NCBI RefSeq assembly: GCF_020991375.1
Contig: NZ_JAJLQZ010000005.1
Location: 359,683-423,682, forward strand
Source: Glycomyces amatae
Lineage (GTDB): Bacteria > Actinomycetota > Actinomycetes > Mycobacteriales > Micromonosporaceae
Direction: 5' to 3'
Length of the DNA stretch: 64,000 nt
This document shows positions 1-7,887 of the stretch, piece by piece. Within the stretch, counting starts at the first letter, position 1; every line of letters begins with the position of its first letter. Both the position numbers and the translations under genes were made by a program. Under the pieces are notes generated by a model. The model did not search any database, had not been told where the DNA came from, and saw only the letters and a list, made by a program, of their open reading frames with translations.

Positions 1-50
1 GTAGCCCGGAGCTGTACGCCCAGCTCAGGAGATACGGGATGTGGCCCTGA
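1..50 (+). CDS. C-terminal end of an unidentified protein (partial)
   Basis: The window opens inside a reading frame that ends at TGA 48-50. The visible residues are SPELYAQLRRYGMWP. This is too short to assign a family. It lies 127 bases before fdhD in the same orientation, so it might belong to a molybdoenzyme or cofactor gene, but that is only inference from position. Confidence 0.35.
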   Translation, partial: SPELYAQLRRYGMWP

Positions 51-177
51 CCCGGCGGCGACGCCGCCCGAGCCGTGAATCACCTCCGTTCCCGGATGAG
101 AGAATGGCTAATTGGGCAAGTAGAGCACCCCGAACCTGAAGCCACGCTGAAGCCGCCTGAAGGGAACCTGAAGCGCC

Positions 178-999
178 ATGGGCCGCGTCACCGTCCGCCG
201 CAAGACCACCCGCCTCAACGGTGGGCACCGCACCGAGCGCGTCGACACCCTCGCCGTCGAGGAGCCCCTCGAACTGCGCGTCGGCGGCGAATCCCTCCAG
301 GTCACCATGCGCACCCCCGGCGACGACTTCGACCTCGCCACCGGCCTCCTCCTCGCCGAGGGCGTCATCACCAGGTCCGAAGACCTGGTCAACATGCGTT
401 ACTGCGCGGGCGTGGACGAGAACGGGGAGCAGACCTACAACCTCCTCGACCTCACCCTCGCCCCCGGCGTCGCGCCGCCCGCCAAGGCCGCGAAGCGGAA
501 CACCACCGTCACCTCGGCCTGCGGCGTGTGCGGCAAGGACAGCCTCGCCGACGTCCGCACCAAGGCCGCCTGGGACCTCGGCGAGGACGCCACGACCGTC
601 CGCGCCGACGTACTCGCCTCACTCCCCGAGCGACTCCGGAAGACCCAGAAGGTCTTCGACAAGACCGGCGGCCTCCACGCGGCGGGCCTGTTCACCGCCG
701 AGGGCGAGCTCCTCGCCGCCCGAGAGGACGTGGGCCGCCACAACGCGGTCGACAAGGTCCTCGGCCGGGCCCTCCGCGACGGCCTCGTGCCGCTGCGCGG
801 CACCGTTCTCGCCGTCTCCGGGAGGGCCTCCTTCGAACTCGTCCAGAAGGCCGTGATGGCCGGCGTCCCCGTCCTGGCCGCGGTCTCGGCCCCGTCCTCC
901 CTGGCCGCCGACCTCGCCGACGAGCAGGGCCTCACCCTCGCGGGCTTCGTCAGGGGCGACACGATGAACCTCTACACCCACCCCGGCCGCGTCGCCTGA
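178..999 (+). CDS. fdhD: FdhD, sulfurtransferase for formate dehydrogenase
   Basis: FdhD carries sulfur from a cysteine desulfurase to the bis-MGD molybdenum cofactor of formate dehydrogenase in the cytoplasm, a step needed for its activity. The 273-residue protein has the usual family length. The loop with the CxxC pair is visible at Cys115 and Cys118 (SACGVCGKD), and the conserved motif REDVGRHNAVDK follows near residue 190. The C-terminal GFVRGDTMNLYTHP is also typical. ATG 178 is the first start before the family's N-terminal region, with AGGGAACC-type purine sequence upstream. No formate dehydrogenase gene is visible here, so its client lies outside the window, possibly upstream. Confidence 0.96.
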   Translation: MGRVTVRRKTTRLNGGHRTERVDTLAVEEPLELRVGGESLQVTMRTPGDDFDLATGLLLAEGVITRSEDLVNMRYCAGVDENGEQTYNLLDLTLAPGVAPPAKAAKRNTTVTSACGVCGKDSLADVRTKAAWDLGEDATTVRADVLASLPERLRKTQKVFDKTGGLHAAGLFTAEGELLAAREDVGRHNAVDKVLGRALRDGLVPLRGTVLAVSGRASFELVQKAVMAGVPVLAAVSAPSSLAADLADEQGLTLAGFVRGDTMNLYTHPGRVA

Positions 1000-1074
1000 C
1001 CCGGCGTGTCGCCACCAGATATTACCGCTCGGTAACTAATCTCCCCGTCAGGACGACACCTGAACGGGGGCACC

Positions 1075-1596
1075 ATGTGCAAGCCGCAGCATCGAACCCG
1101 AGTAGTGCTGGACGAATCCGAGATCCGGCGCCGCACGGCCCGGCCCGAGCGGCCCACGCTGGCCGAGCGCTACGCCCGAGCCTCCACTTCGGCCGAACGA
1201 GACCGCTTCTACGGCGCCGGCGACCACCGCAGTGAACCCGAACCGGCGCGCGGTACGGGCCGCCCGCCTTCGACGGTCTGGATCACCAAGCCGATCCTGA
1301 GGACCCGCGGCTGGACCGAGTCCGCCATCCGCGAATTCCTGCCGCCGCCCGAACGCCACTACTCCAATCCGCACGTCAAGGGCGGCAGCCCGATGCAACT
1401 GTGGAGCGCCCGCACCGTGGGCCGGGTCGAAGCCACCGACGAATGGCGTGCCTGGCTCGCCCGGTCCCTGGCCCGCCGGGGCACCACCCTCCGCGACCTC
1501 GCCGAATCCATCCGCGAGACCGCATTCCGGCAACGGGCCCTGGCCGCCGACAAGGCCATGGCCTTTTACCGGAAACCCCGCTGCGGAGTCCGGTAG
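1075..1596 (+). CDS. Hypothetical basic protein of unknown function
   Basis: A 173-residue, Arg-rich protein with no membrane segment or signal peptide. The N-terminal 60 residues are low in hydrophobics and probably disordered. The central part (WITKPILRTRGWTESAIREF, then an LPPPERHYSNPH stretch and MQLWSARTVGRVEATDEW) looks like a small helix-turn-helix-like nucleic-acid-binding module that I have seen as a recurring but unnamed actinobacterial segment. The start ATG at 1075 follows GGGGGC. It is monocistronic: a perfect terminator hairpin lies 16 bases after the stop. I do not assign a function. Confidence 0.6.
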   Translation: MCKPQHRTRVVLDESEIRRRTARPERPTLAERYARASTSAERDRFYGAGDHRSEPEPARGTGRPPSTVWITKPILRTRGWTESAIREFLPPPERHYSNPHVKGGSPMQLWSARTVGRVEATDEWRAWLARSLARRGTTLRDLAESIRETAFRQRALAADKAMAFYRKPRCGVR

Positions 1597-1611
1597 TCAC
1601 GCGCCGGTCGT

Positions 1612-1653
1612 ATTCGGGGAGGCGCGGTTCAACAGATCCACGCCTCCCCGAAT
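1612..1653 (+). terminator. Rho-independent terminator after the 1075-1596 gene
   Basis: A perfect 13-bp inverted repeat, ATTCGGGGAGGCG (1612-1624) and CGCCTCCCCGAAT (1641-1653), encloses a 16-base loop and is followed by CTTTTTC. It insulates the next cassette from fdhD-side transcription. Confidence 0.85.
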
Positions 1654-2024
1654 CTTTTTCTAAAATGGATTATGGGAAAACCTTCGGCGATCGCATTCGA
1701 CGAATTCGTTAATGCCGACGAGGTCGTATGCGCCATGAGTGTCGATCAGAGTCGGTTTCCGTTCAAGGGCAGATCGCCGTCATTCCTGAAGTCATTCTGA
1801 CCTGGTATTCATCTGCTTTGCGACCGTGTTGGATTCCGTCCGGATTCGTTGTCATACAAATGTTCGATTATTGTCGATCGGGGATTCACAACCGGCCAAG
1901 ATCAACTTCAGGGTTGCAGCGGAAATGGTCTCAGAGGAGAATCCGGGGCTGACAAGCATTGCAAGAGACGGTATCGTGCCTGTATTCCTCTGACCTCTCC
2001 CAGCGCTATGGAATGGACCCCTCT
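1654..2024. other. A+T-richer intergenic region upstream of the ATPase/AIPR cassette
   Basis: About 370 bases with clearly lower G+C than the surroundings, the usual look of a promoter or of recently acquired DNA. Short frames here (for example 1728-1952) lack a Shine-Dalgarno sequence and have no codon bias, so I do not call them genes. I cannot fix a convincing -35/-10 pair. The cassette's promoter and any operator for its winged-helix protein should lie here. Confidence 0.5.
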
Positions 2025-2663
2025 ATGTCCGACCTCGAGTTCAGCGTCCCCGAGTTCAACCTGCTGCTCGCGCTCGTGCACCTGCGCGGCAGCGGCACCA
2101 CGGCGGCGGTCGATGCGGCCTTCGGCCCCTACGAGCCCAAGAAGAGCGAGAAGGACGGCCTCAGCGCGAAGGGGCTGATCACCATCCGCAAGGTCGGCAG
2201 AGCCCAGGTCTGGGAGTTGACCGACTCGGGGTGGCGAACTGCGGATGAGCTGCTCGCAGAGCCTGCGCCCGCCAAGATGTCCAACCGCACCGCTCGAATC
2301 CTCTGGGCGATCATCGGCGACTTCTCCAGGCACATGGGGCGTGAGAGCATCCGACTCGCCGACGTCTACTCGGCCGAACCTGAGGATGAACCCGCTCCCG
2401 GGACGCTCGGCGAACGGATCGTCGCGGCCTTCCATGAGCTCACGGGTGGAAACCCCGACTGGGTGCCGCTCCTTGTCCTGCGCGAGCGGCTCGACGGCGA
2501 GGACCGGGCCGAAGTCGACAAGGCGCTCACTGAACTCCACGCCACGCGTGAGGCCGAACTCATCCCCGAGTCCAACCAGATGTCGCTGACCGACGCCGAC
2601 CGAGAAGCGGCTATCTGGCTCGGTGGCGAATACCGCCACCTGATAGGGATCGGGGTGCGATGA
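2025..2663 (+). CDS. Winged-helix protein, first gene of the ATPase/AIPR cassette
   Basis: A 212-residue protein without membrane segments. Residues about 5-80 (FSVPEFNLLLALVHLRG, then KGLITIRKVGRAQVWELTDSGW) have the helix-helix-helix-wing pattern of MarR/ArsR-type winged helices. The second half (RTARILWAIIGDFSRHMG, LTGGNPDWVPLLVLRERL, ALTELHATREAELIPESNQMSLTDADREAAIWL) reads as a second winged-helix module. ATG 2025 is preferred because the family-like sequence begins there; ATG 2013 and 1959 are in-frame alternatives. Its stop overlaps the ATPase start in ATGA (2660-2663), so the two are translationally coupled. It may regulate the cassette or be the DNA-binding subunit of the complex. 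I do not recognise a named family. Confidence 0.75.
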   Translation: MSDLEFSVPEFNLLLALVHLRGSGTTAAVDAAFGPYEPKKSEKDGLSAKGLITIRKVGRAQVWELTDSGWRTADELLAEPAPAKMSNRTARILWAIIGDFSRHMGRESIRLADVYSAEPEDEPAPGTLGERIVAAFHELTGGNPDWVPLLVLRERLDGEDRAEVDKALTELHATREAELIPESNQMSLTDADREAAIWLGGEYRHLIGIGVR

Positions 2664-5600
2664 GCAGCGCACTTGAAGCACTGCGGAAAGCTCCGAGCGA
2701 CTTCGCGGTCACCCCCGACGACATATGGGACGACGGCTCCCGGCCGCATGTGAAGGGGATCAACGAATCTGTGTTGCAGGCTATCGAGGCCCAGATAGCA
2801 CTCGCCGAACGCAGTCCGAAAGCAAGCGTCTACGGTCTTCCGATCATCGGTGAAGGTGGCCGCGGCAAGAGCCACCTGCTCGGTCAGACCCGCACCATGG
2901 TCCAGCAGCGCGGTGGCTTCTTCGTACGATTGAACCTGCTCCACCTAGACCAGTTCTGGTTGAACCTGGCGGGCAGCTACCTCTACGCGCTGAACATGCC
3001 GCACCGGCTCGCCGAGACCGGCCTCGCCTACCTGCTCGAGGCTCTGGCGAAGCGCGCGAGCGTTCCCGACAAGGTCTGCCGCCGGATTCTTGGCGACCGG
3101 CAGCCCGACAACGAGTCGATCTCGAGGTACATCGAGGCAGTGCGAGAACTCGACCCGAGCCTCGCCAGTACGCGCAAGACGCTGCGGGCCCTGATAATGC
3201 TGCACTCCCAGGACGAGGTCACCGCGAACGCCGGTGAAGACTATCTCAACGGCGGCGAGGTCGGCTTCGATCCGGAAATCGGCATGACCCATTCCCAGCC
3301 GAAACCTCCCAGGGAGATCGTGCGGGACTTGTCGCGGTTGATGTCACTCTGCGGTGCCACCGTGGTCGCGGTCGATCAGGTCGACGACATCGTGAGAGCT
3401 TCTAACAGCGGCACTACGGAGAAGCATCGCGAGAGCGCGGGGCAGCTGCTCGACATGCTGGGGATCAACCTCATTGACGTGCGGGACGAAACGAGGCGGA
3501 CCACGGTGGTCATCGCCTGTCTGCGGAACACGTGGAGGGAGTTCGGGAGCCACACGACCGCGACCATTGTCCAGCGTTTCGAATCTCCGGTGTTCCTGGA
3601 CGATGCGCTGCCGAGCGCTGAGGTCGCGGCATCGCTCCTCGCGGAGGTGCTCGGGCCTGTCTACCGGGACGCCAATTTCACGCCCCCGTACCCCAGCTAC
3701 CCGTTCCCGGTCGAGCGCCTCGCCACCGCGACCAACTACAGTCCCCGCCAACTGCTGCGCGCCGCCGGTTCACATCTGCGAGCGTGTGTCGCGGCGGGGA
3801 CGGTGACCGAATTGGAGCGGCTCGAGATCATCGACGTCCCCGTGGCGCCGCCGGCGACCGACGCGACGTCGCTCGGCGATCTCGATGAGCGGTTCGCGAG
3901 GTACCGCTCTGAAGTACCCGCCGATCACGGAGTCGGCTCGGACGCCGAGTACGCGGTCCTGCGTCCTTACCTCGGCGCAGCTCTGAACGCCTACCGGATC
4001 GAGTCGGGCCGCGATCCGGAGCAGTTCACCGTGCAGCTTTCGATGGGTCCCAAGCAGGGATATCACGCTGAGGTCCGTGACCGGAGCGGCGAGCGTACGC
4101 AGCGGTGGGTGTTCCGGGCGATCGGGACCGACCACGGCGGAGCGGTGCTGCGCCGCGTGCACCAGCTTTACGACTGGGCCAAACTTGGCGAGGACAACCC
4201 GGTCGAAGAAGACCACGGGATCCTCTGGGTGACCGCCCGGCGCGACAAGTGGCGAAAGTGGACTCCCGGGGCCCAGGTGTGGGAGTGGGTCGAGCGGTTC
4301 GGCGGCGTGGGCATGGAGATTCTGACCTCTGAAGAGGATCTTCAGGTTTTCGGGGCTCTGCACCGGATGGAGGTCGAACACGTTCCGGGGTACGAGTCCT
4401 GGCTCCGCAGCAGGCGCCCGGCGTCCCGGACCAACCTGATGCAGGCCGTCTTTGGCGGCCCGCCGGAAGCGGCGGCCCGGGCCGCCGGTCCGGTGACCCC
4501 GCCGCAGAGCGGGCCGGTCCTCAAAGGAACCGACGATGAAGCGGCCGCTTCCGCCGGGGAGTCGCGGTTCCTGGACATCCCCCTGTTCCCGCAGGCCACC
4601 GCCCGCGCCGTCGCAAAGGGCGGGAGCGTCAACGTCGGCGCGGTCGGCAGCGGCGCCAGCAGCCGCATCGGCTCCATCGGCGAATCCGCCAAAGGCCAGG
4701 TCAGCATGGCCGAGGTCATGGCCCCCCGGCCCGCGCCCCGCGCCCCCGCCATCGGGCGCCGACCGGACCGCGACCCGGTGCACGCCGACCTCGCCGCGAT
4801 GGCCAAGCACACCGCCGTCTTCGCCGGCTCCGGGTCGGGCAAGACCGTGCTGCTGCGGCGCATCATCGAAGCCGCTGCGCTGCAAGGCGTCTCCTCGATC
4901 GTGCTCGACCCGAACAACGACCTGTCCCGGCTCGGCCTGGCATGGCCGACCCCGCCGGAGCACTGGCTCGACGGTGACGCCGCCTGGGCCGAGGAGTACG
5001 CGAAGGTCGTCGAGGTGGTGGTGTGGACGCCGGGCCGCAGCCGCGGCCGCCCGCTGAGCTTCCAGCCGCTGCCCGACTTCTCGGCCGTCGCCGCCGATCC
5101 CGACGAGTTCGAGATCGCGGTCGACACCGCGGTGAACTCGCTGGTGCCGCGGGCGCGGATCGGCAGGGCGACACCGAAGGACGACCACGCCAAGGCGGTC
5201 CTGAAGCAGGCGCTGGCGGCCTACGCCCGCGACGGCAGCTCCGACTTCGAAGGGTTCCTCCTGTTCCTCGAGGACCTGCCCGAGGACACCAGCTCGATCG
5301 CGAAGGCGGCGGACATCGCCGCGGGCATCGCCTCCACGCTCCGCGCGGCGATGATCAACGACCGCGTGTTCGCCGGCACGGGCCAGTCGCTCGACCCGGG
5401 CGTGCTGCTGACGCCCGCGGCGGGCAGGCGGGCCCGCGTCTCGGTCGTCAACTTCATCGGACTGCCCACAGAGGAGCAGCGGCAGGGTTTCGTGAACCAG
5501 CTCGAACTGGCGCTGTTCTCCTGGGCCAAGCGCCATCCGGCGGTCGACCGGCCGCTGTCGGGACTGCTCGTGCTCGACGAGGCGCAGACGCTGGCGCCGT

Positions 5601-5980
5601 CGGCCGGACCCTCCATCTGCCTGGACTCGACGCTCGCGCTGGCCTCGCAGGCCCGCAAATACGGGCTGGGGATGCTGTTCGCCACCCAGGCCCCGAAGGG
5701 CGTCCACAACCGGATCGTGGGCAACTGCGCCACGCACTGGTACGGGCGCATCAACGCCCCCTCGCAGATCGCGGCCGCCAACGAGGTGGCGCAGAGCCGG
5801 GGCGGCACCTCGGTCGACCTGGCCCGCCTGTCCGCCGGCCAGTTCCACCTGGCCGCCGACGGCAGCCCGACCGAGCGCGTCGACGTGCCGATGTGCCTGA
5901 CCTTCCACCCGTCGACGGCCCCGACCGTCGAGGAGATCCTCGACGCGGTCGGGCGGACCGGCGAGGAGCCCGGCGAGTGA
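2660..5980 (+). CDS. Double-ATPase: N-terminal AAA-type module fused to HerA-like C-terminal module
   Basis: A 1106-residue cytoplasmic protein with two complete P-loop ATPases. Module 1: Walker A GEGGRGKS (64-71) and Walker B VVAVDQVDD (235-243), followed by a helical lid-like part to about residue 400 and a mixed alpha/beta domain (about 405-590). An Ala/Pro/Gly-rich linker spans about 590-705. Module 2: Walker A AGSGSGKT (722-729), LDPNNDL (749-755), Walker B LLVLDEAQ (969-976) and sensor ATQAPKG (1008-1014), the signature of HerA/FtsK-VirB4-type translocases. HerA-type pumps move or unwind DNA as hexamers and in defence systems pair with nucleases (HerA-DUF4297, HerA-Sir2). Here the stop overlaps the start of the AIPR gene (GTGA), which supports a joint complex. 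Codon use is visibly less GC-biased in the first half than after the linker, suggesting the fusion joins parts of different history. Confidence 0.85.
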   Translation: MSSALEALRKAPSDFAVTPDDIWDDGSRPHVKGINESVLQAIEAQIALAERSPKASVYGLPIIGEGGRGKSHLLGQTRTMVQQRGGFFVRLNLLHLDQFWLNLAGSYLYALNMPHRLAETGLAYLLEALAKRASVPDKVCRRILGDRQPDNESISRYIEAVRELDPSLASTRKTLRALIMLHSQDEVTANAGEDYLNGGEVGFDPEIGMTHSQPKPPREIVRDLSRLMSLCGATVVAVDQVDDIVRASNSGTTEKHRESAGQLLDMLGINLIDVRDETRRTTVVIACLRNTWREFGSHTTATIVQRFESPVFLDDALPSAEVAASLLAEVLGPVYRDANFTPPYPSYPFPVERLATATNYSPRQLLRAAGSHLRACVAAGTVTELERLEIIDVPVAPPATDATSLGDLDERFARYRSEVPADHGVGSDAEYAVLRPYLGAALNAYRIESGRDPEQFTVQLSMGPKQGYHAEVRDRSGERTQRWVFRAIGTDHGGAVLRRVHQLYDWAKLGEDNPVEEDHGILWVTARRDKWRKWTPGAQVWEWVERFGGVGMEILTSEEDLQVFGALHRMEVEHVPGYESWLRSRRPASRTNLMQAVFGGPPEAAARAAGPVTPPQSGPVLKGTDDEAAASAGESRFLDIPLFPQATARAVAKGGSVNVGAVGSGASSRIGSIGESAKGQVSMAEVMAPRPAPRAPAIGRRPDRDPVHADLAAMAKHTAVFAGSGSGKTVLLRRIIEAAALQGVSSIVLDPNNDLSRLGLAWPTPPEHWLDGDAAWAEEYAKVVEVVVWTPGRSRGRPLSFQPLPDFSAVAADPDEFEIAVDTAVNSLVPRARIGRATPKDDHAKAVLKQALAAYARDGSSDFEGFLLFLEDLPEDTSSIAKAADIAAGIASTLRAAMINDRVFAGTGQSLDPGVLLTPAAGRRARVSVVNFIGLPTEEQRQGFVNQLELALFSWAKRHPAVDRPLSGLLVLDEAQTLAPSAGPSICLDSTLALASQARKYGLGMLFATQAPKGVHNRIVGNCATHWYGRINAPSQIAAANEVAQSRGGTSVDLARLSAGQFHLAADGSPTERVDVPMCLTFHPSTAPTVEEILDAVGRTGEEPGE

Positions 5981-7695
5981 ACGAGATCATCCGCGAACGC
6001 CTGGCGGCCTTCCGCAACGACCAGGAACTGCCCGAACTGGACGACACGACGCTCTTCGAGGCGTTCGCCGCCTACTGCGTGCTCCACCAGTTCCACGAGG
6101 AGCGCTTCGAACCGGAGCTCCACCGCACCGGCGGCGGCAACGACCTCGGCGTCGACGCGTGGGGGATCGTCGTCAACGGCGACCTCCACCACGACCTGGG
6201 CGGCGTCAGGCACGCCATCGAGACCAGCCGCGAGATGAACGTGGTCGTGATCGTGGTGCAGGCCAAGACGAGCGCCTCCGCCGAAGGCAAGGTCGTCGCC
6301 GATCTCGCCGACAACCTGCGCCAGATCTGCTCCCGCCGGCCGATCTCCTACACCGCCTCCCCCGAGGTGGGCGAGCTGCACGAGGCGCTGGGACTCCTCT
6401 ACGACCACCAGCATCGATTCACCGAGCACAGCCCGCGGCTCGAGGTGCGGTACGTCCACTGCGGACAGGAGGCCAACGCCGACCTCGCCGAGAAGTGCCG
6501 GTCGGCCGAGGCCGCCGTCGACGAGCTCGGGCGCTTCCAGTCGATCAGGTTCGCCGCCGTCGGCTGGAGGGAGCTCGACCGCCTTTACAAGCTCACCAAC
6601 CGCAAGGTCAAGGCGAAGTTCGAATGGCCGAACCGGTCGGCGATCCCGGCGATGGAGGGCGTCAAGGAGGCCTGGGTGGGGACCATCCCGGCCGCGGAGT
6701 TCGTCGAGCGGCTGCTGGTCGACGAGGGCGGCAGCATCCGCAAGTTCCTGTTCGAAGACAACCTCCGCGAGTTCCTGGGGCAGGCCAACGAGGTCAACGA
6801 CGGCATCGCGCAGACGCTCGCCGACCCCGCGAAGCGCAAGCGCTTCGCGGTGCTCAACAACGGCATCACCGTGATCGCGGAGAGCTTCGACACCTCGGGC
6901 AACGAGTGCCATATGAGCCGCTTCCAGATCGTCAACGGCTGCCAGACGGGCCATGTGCTCTTCGAGAACCGCGACAAGCTGACCGACGACGTCCACGTGA
7001 AGCTCACGGTGATCGAGCCCGAGGACAAGGGCATCGCCGAGGCCATCACGGTGGCCACCAACCGCCAGACCGAGATCGCCTCCGAAGACCTGCGCGGCGA
7101 TCAGCAGATCCACCGCGACATCGAGGAGTACTTCCTCATCCAGGAGGCGCCGCGGAACCTCTACTACGAGCGCCGCAGCGGCCAGTACGACGCCCGGTCG
7201 GTGACGATGACGCGCGTCGTCAAGCAGAGCCAGCTGATCCAGGCCTACGCCTCGGTGTTCCGCGGCCACGTCCACGAGGCGTCCCGGACCGCGAAGCTGC
7301 GCCGGGACCCCGAACTGCGCATCTTCCACGCCGACAGCCACCCGATCGCCTACTACACCGCGGCCGCGATCTGGTACCAGATCGACTGGCTGCTGCGGAA
7401 CAACCACCTCGACCGCAAGTGGAAGCCCGCGCGGTTCATGCTCATGGCCGCGGCGGTCCGCCGGTTCGCGAACGGCCTCGTGCTGCCGCAGAGCCCGCGC
7501 TTCGCCCAGCGCCACTGCGAGGCGCTGCTGGAGCAGATCTGGAACCGCGACAAGGTGGAGCGCCTGGTGGGCCTCATGATCCCCCATCTCGAGAAGCTCC
7601 TGGACGCGGAGGCCTCGAAGCAGCGCCTGAACGACCTCGCCCGGACCAAGGGCTTCACCGAGCGCTTCCTGCGCGCCGTCGCCGACGTGGAGTAG
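5977..7695 (+). CDS. AIPR-family protein with N-terminal nuclease-like domain
   Basis: A 572-residue protein of the AIPR (abortive infection phage resistance) family. The AIPR core is seen at about 255-340 with RFAVLNNGITVI (289-300) and FQIVNGCQT (316-324), then EAITVATNRQTEI and the following RDIEEYF region. Residues about 24-130 resemble a restriction-endonuclease-like fold: an early Glu-rich helix, GGGNDLGVDAWG with Asp56/Asp60, and the strand VVIVVQAK with Gln95/Lys97, a D...(E/Q)xK arrangement. The start is GTG 5977, overlapping the upstream stop by 4 bases; no ATG is available near it. AIPR proteins act in phage exclusion or restriction-like systems; the target and chemistry are unknown. 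With the HerA-like ATPase upstream this is probably the effector nuclease. A stem-loop was not found after the stop. Confidence 0.85.
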   Translation: MNEIIRERLAAFRNDQELPELDDTTLFEAFAAYCVLHQFHEERFEPELHRTGGGNDLGVDAWGIVVNGDLHHDLGGVRHAIETSREMNVVVIVVQAKTSASAEGKVVADLADNLRQICSRRPISYTASPEVGELHEALGLLYDHQHRFTEHSPRLEVRYVHCGQEANADLAEKCRSAEAAVDELGRFQSIRFAAVGWRELDRLYKLTNRKVKAKFEWPNRSAIPAMEGVKEAWVGTIPAAEFVERLLVDEGGSIRKFLFEDNLREFLGQANEVNDGIAQTLADPAKRKRFAVLNNGITVIAESFDTSGNECHMSRFQIVNGCQTGHVLFENRDKLTDDVHVKLTVIEPEDKGIAEAITVATNRQTEIASEDLRGDQQIHRDIEEYFLIQEAPRNLYYERRSGQYDARSVTMTRVVKQSQLIQAYASVFRGHVHEASRTAKLRRDPELRIFHADSHPIAYYTAAAIWYQIDWLLRNNHLDRKWKPARFMLMAAAVRRFANGLVLPQSPRFAQRHCEALLEQIWNRDKVERLVGLMIPHLEKLLDAEASKQRLNDLARTKGFTERFLRAVADVE

Positions 7696-7775
7696 CCGTT
7701 CGTCCCGTACGCGCCCGAGTGGGGTGGAGTTTTCCGAAAGCTCCCGCTCTTGATTCGCGGGTTCCGGCCGCGATC

Positions 7776-7799
7776 TAATATTTACGTCCGTAAATATTA
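7776..7799. promoter_or_regulatory. Strong palindromic operator upstream of the CBM2/DUF6055 gene
   Basis: Perfect 11-bp arms TAATATTTACG (7776-7786) and CGTAAATATTA (7789-7799) with a 2-base centre. It is A+T-rich in a G+C-rich setting and lies 89 bases before the start at 7888, as expected for a dimeric repressor or activator site overlapping a promoter. The cognate regulator is not identifiable here. Confidence 0.65.
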
Positions 7800-7887
7800 A
7801 GTGCGGTTCGGCCGTAAGCCCTGGTCACGCGGGCTCCGGTCGGCTGCGGGCGTGTCCTGGACGCGCCGGAGCGAAGGAGCTCATCCC

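Noticed and set aside
1728..1952. Small gene in the gap before the ATPase cassette
   Set aside because: No Shine-Dalgarno sequence, no codon bias and a peptide without recognisable features.
3770..7587. Very long minus-strand frames opposite the ATPase and AIPR genes
   Set aside because: They have Arg/Gly/Val-rich composition with no motifs and no ribosome sites; they are mirror frames caused by high G+C.
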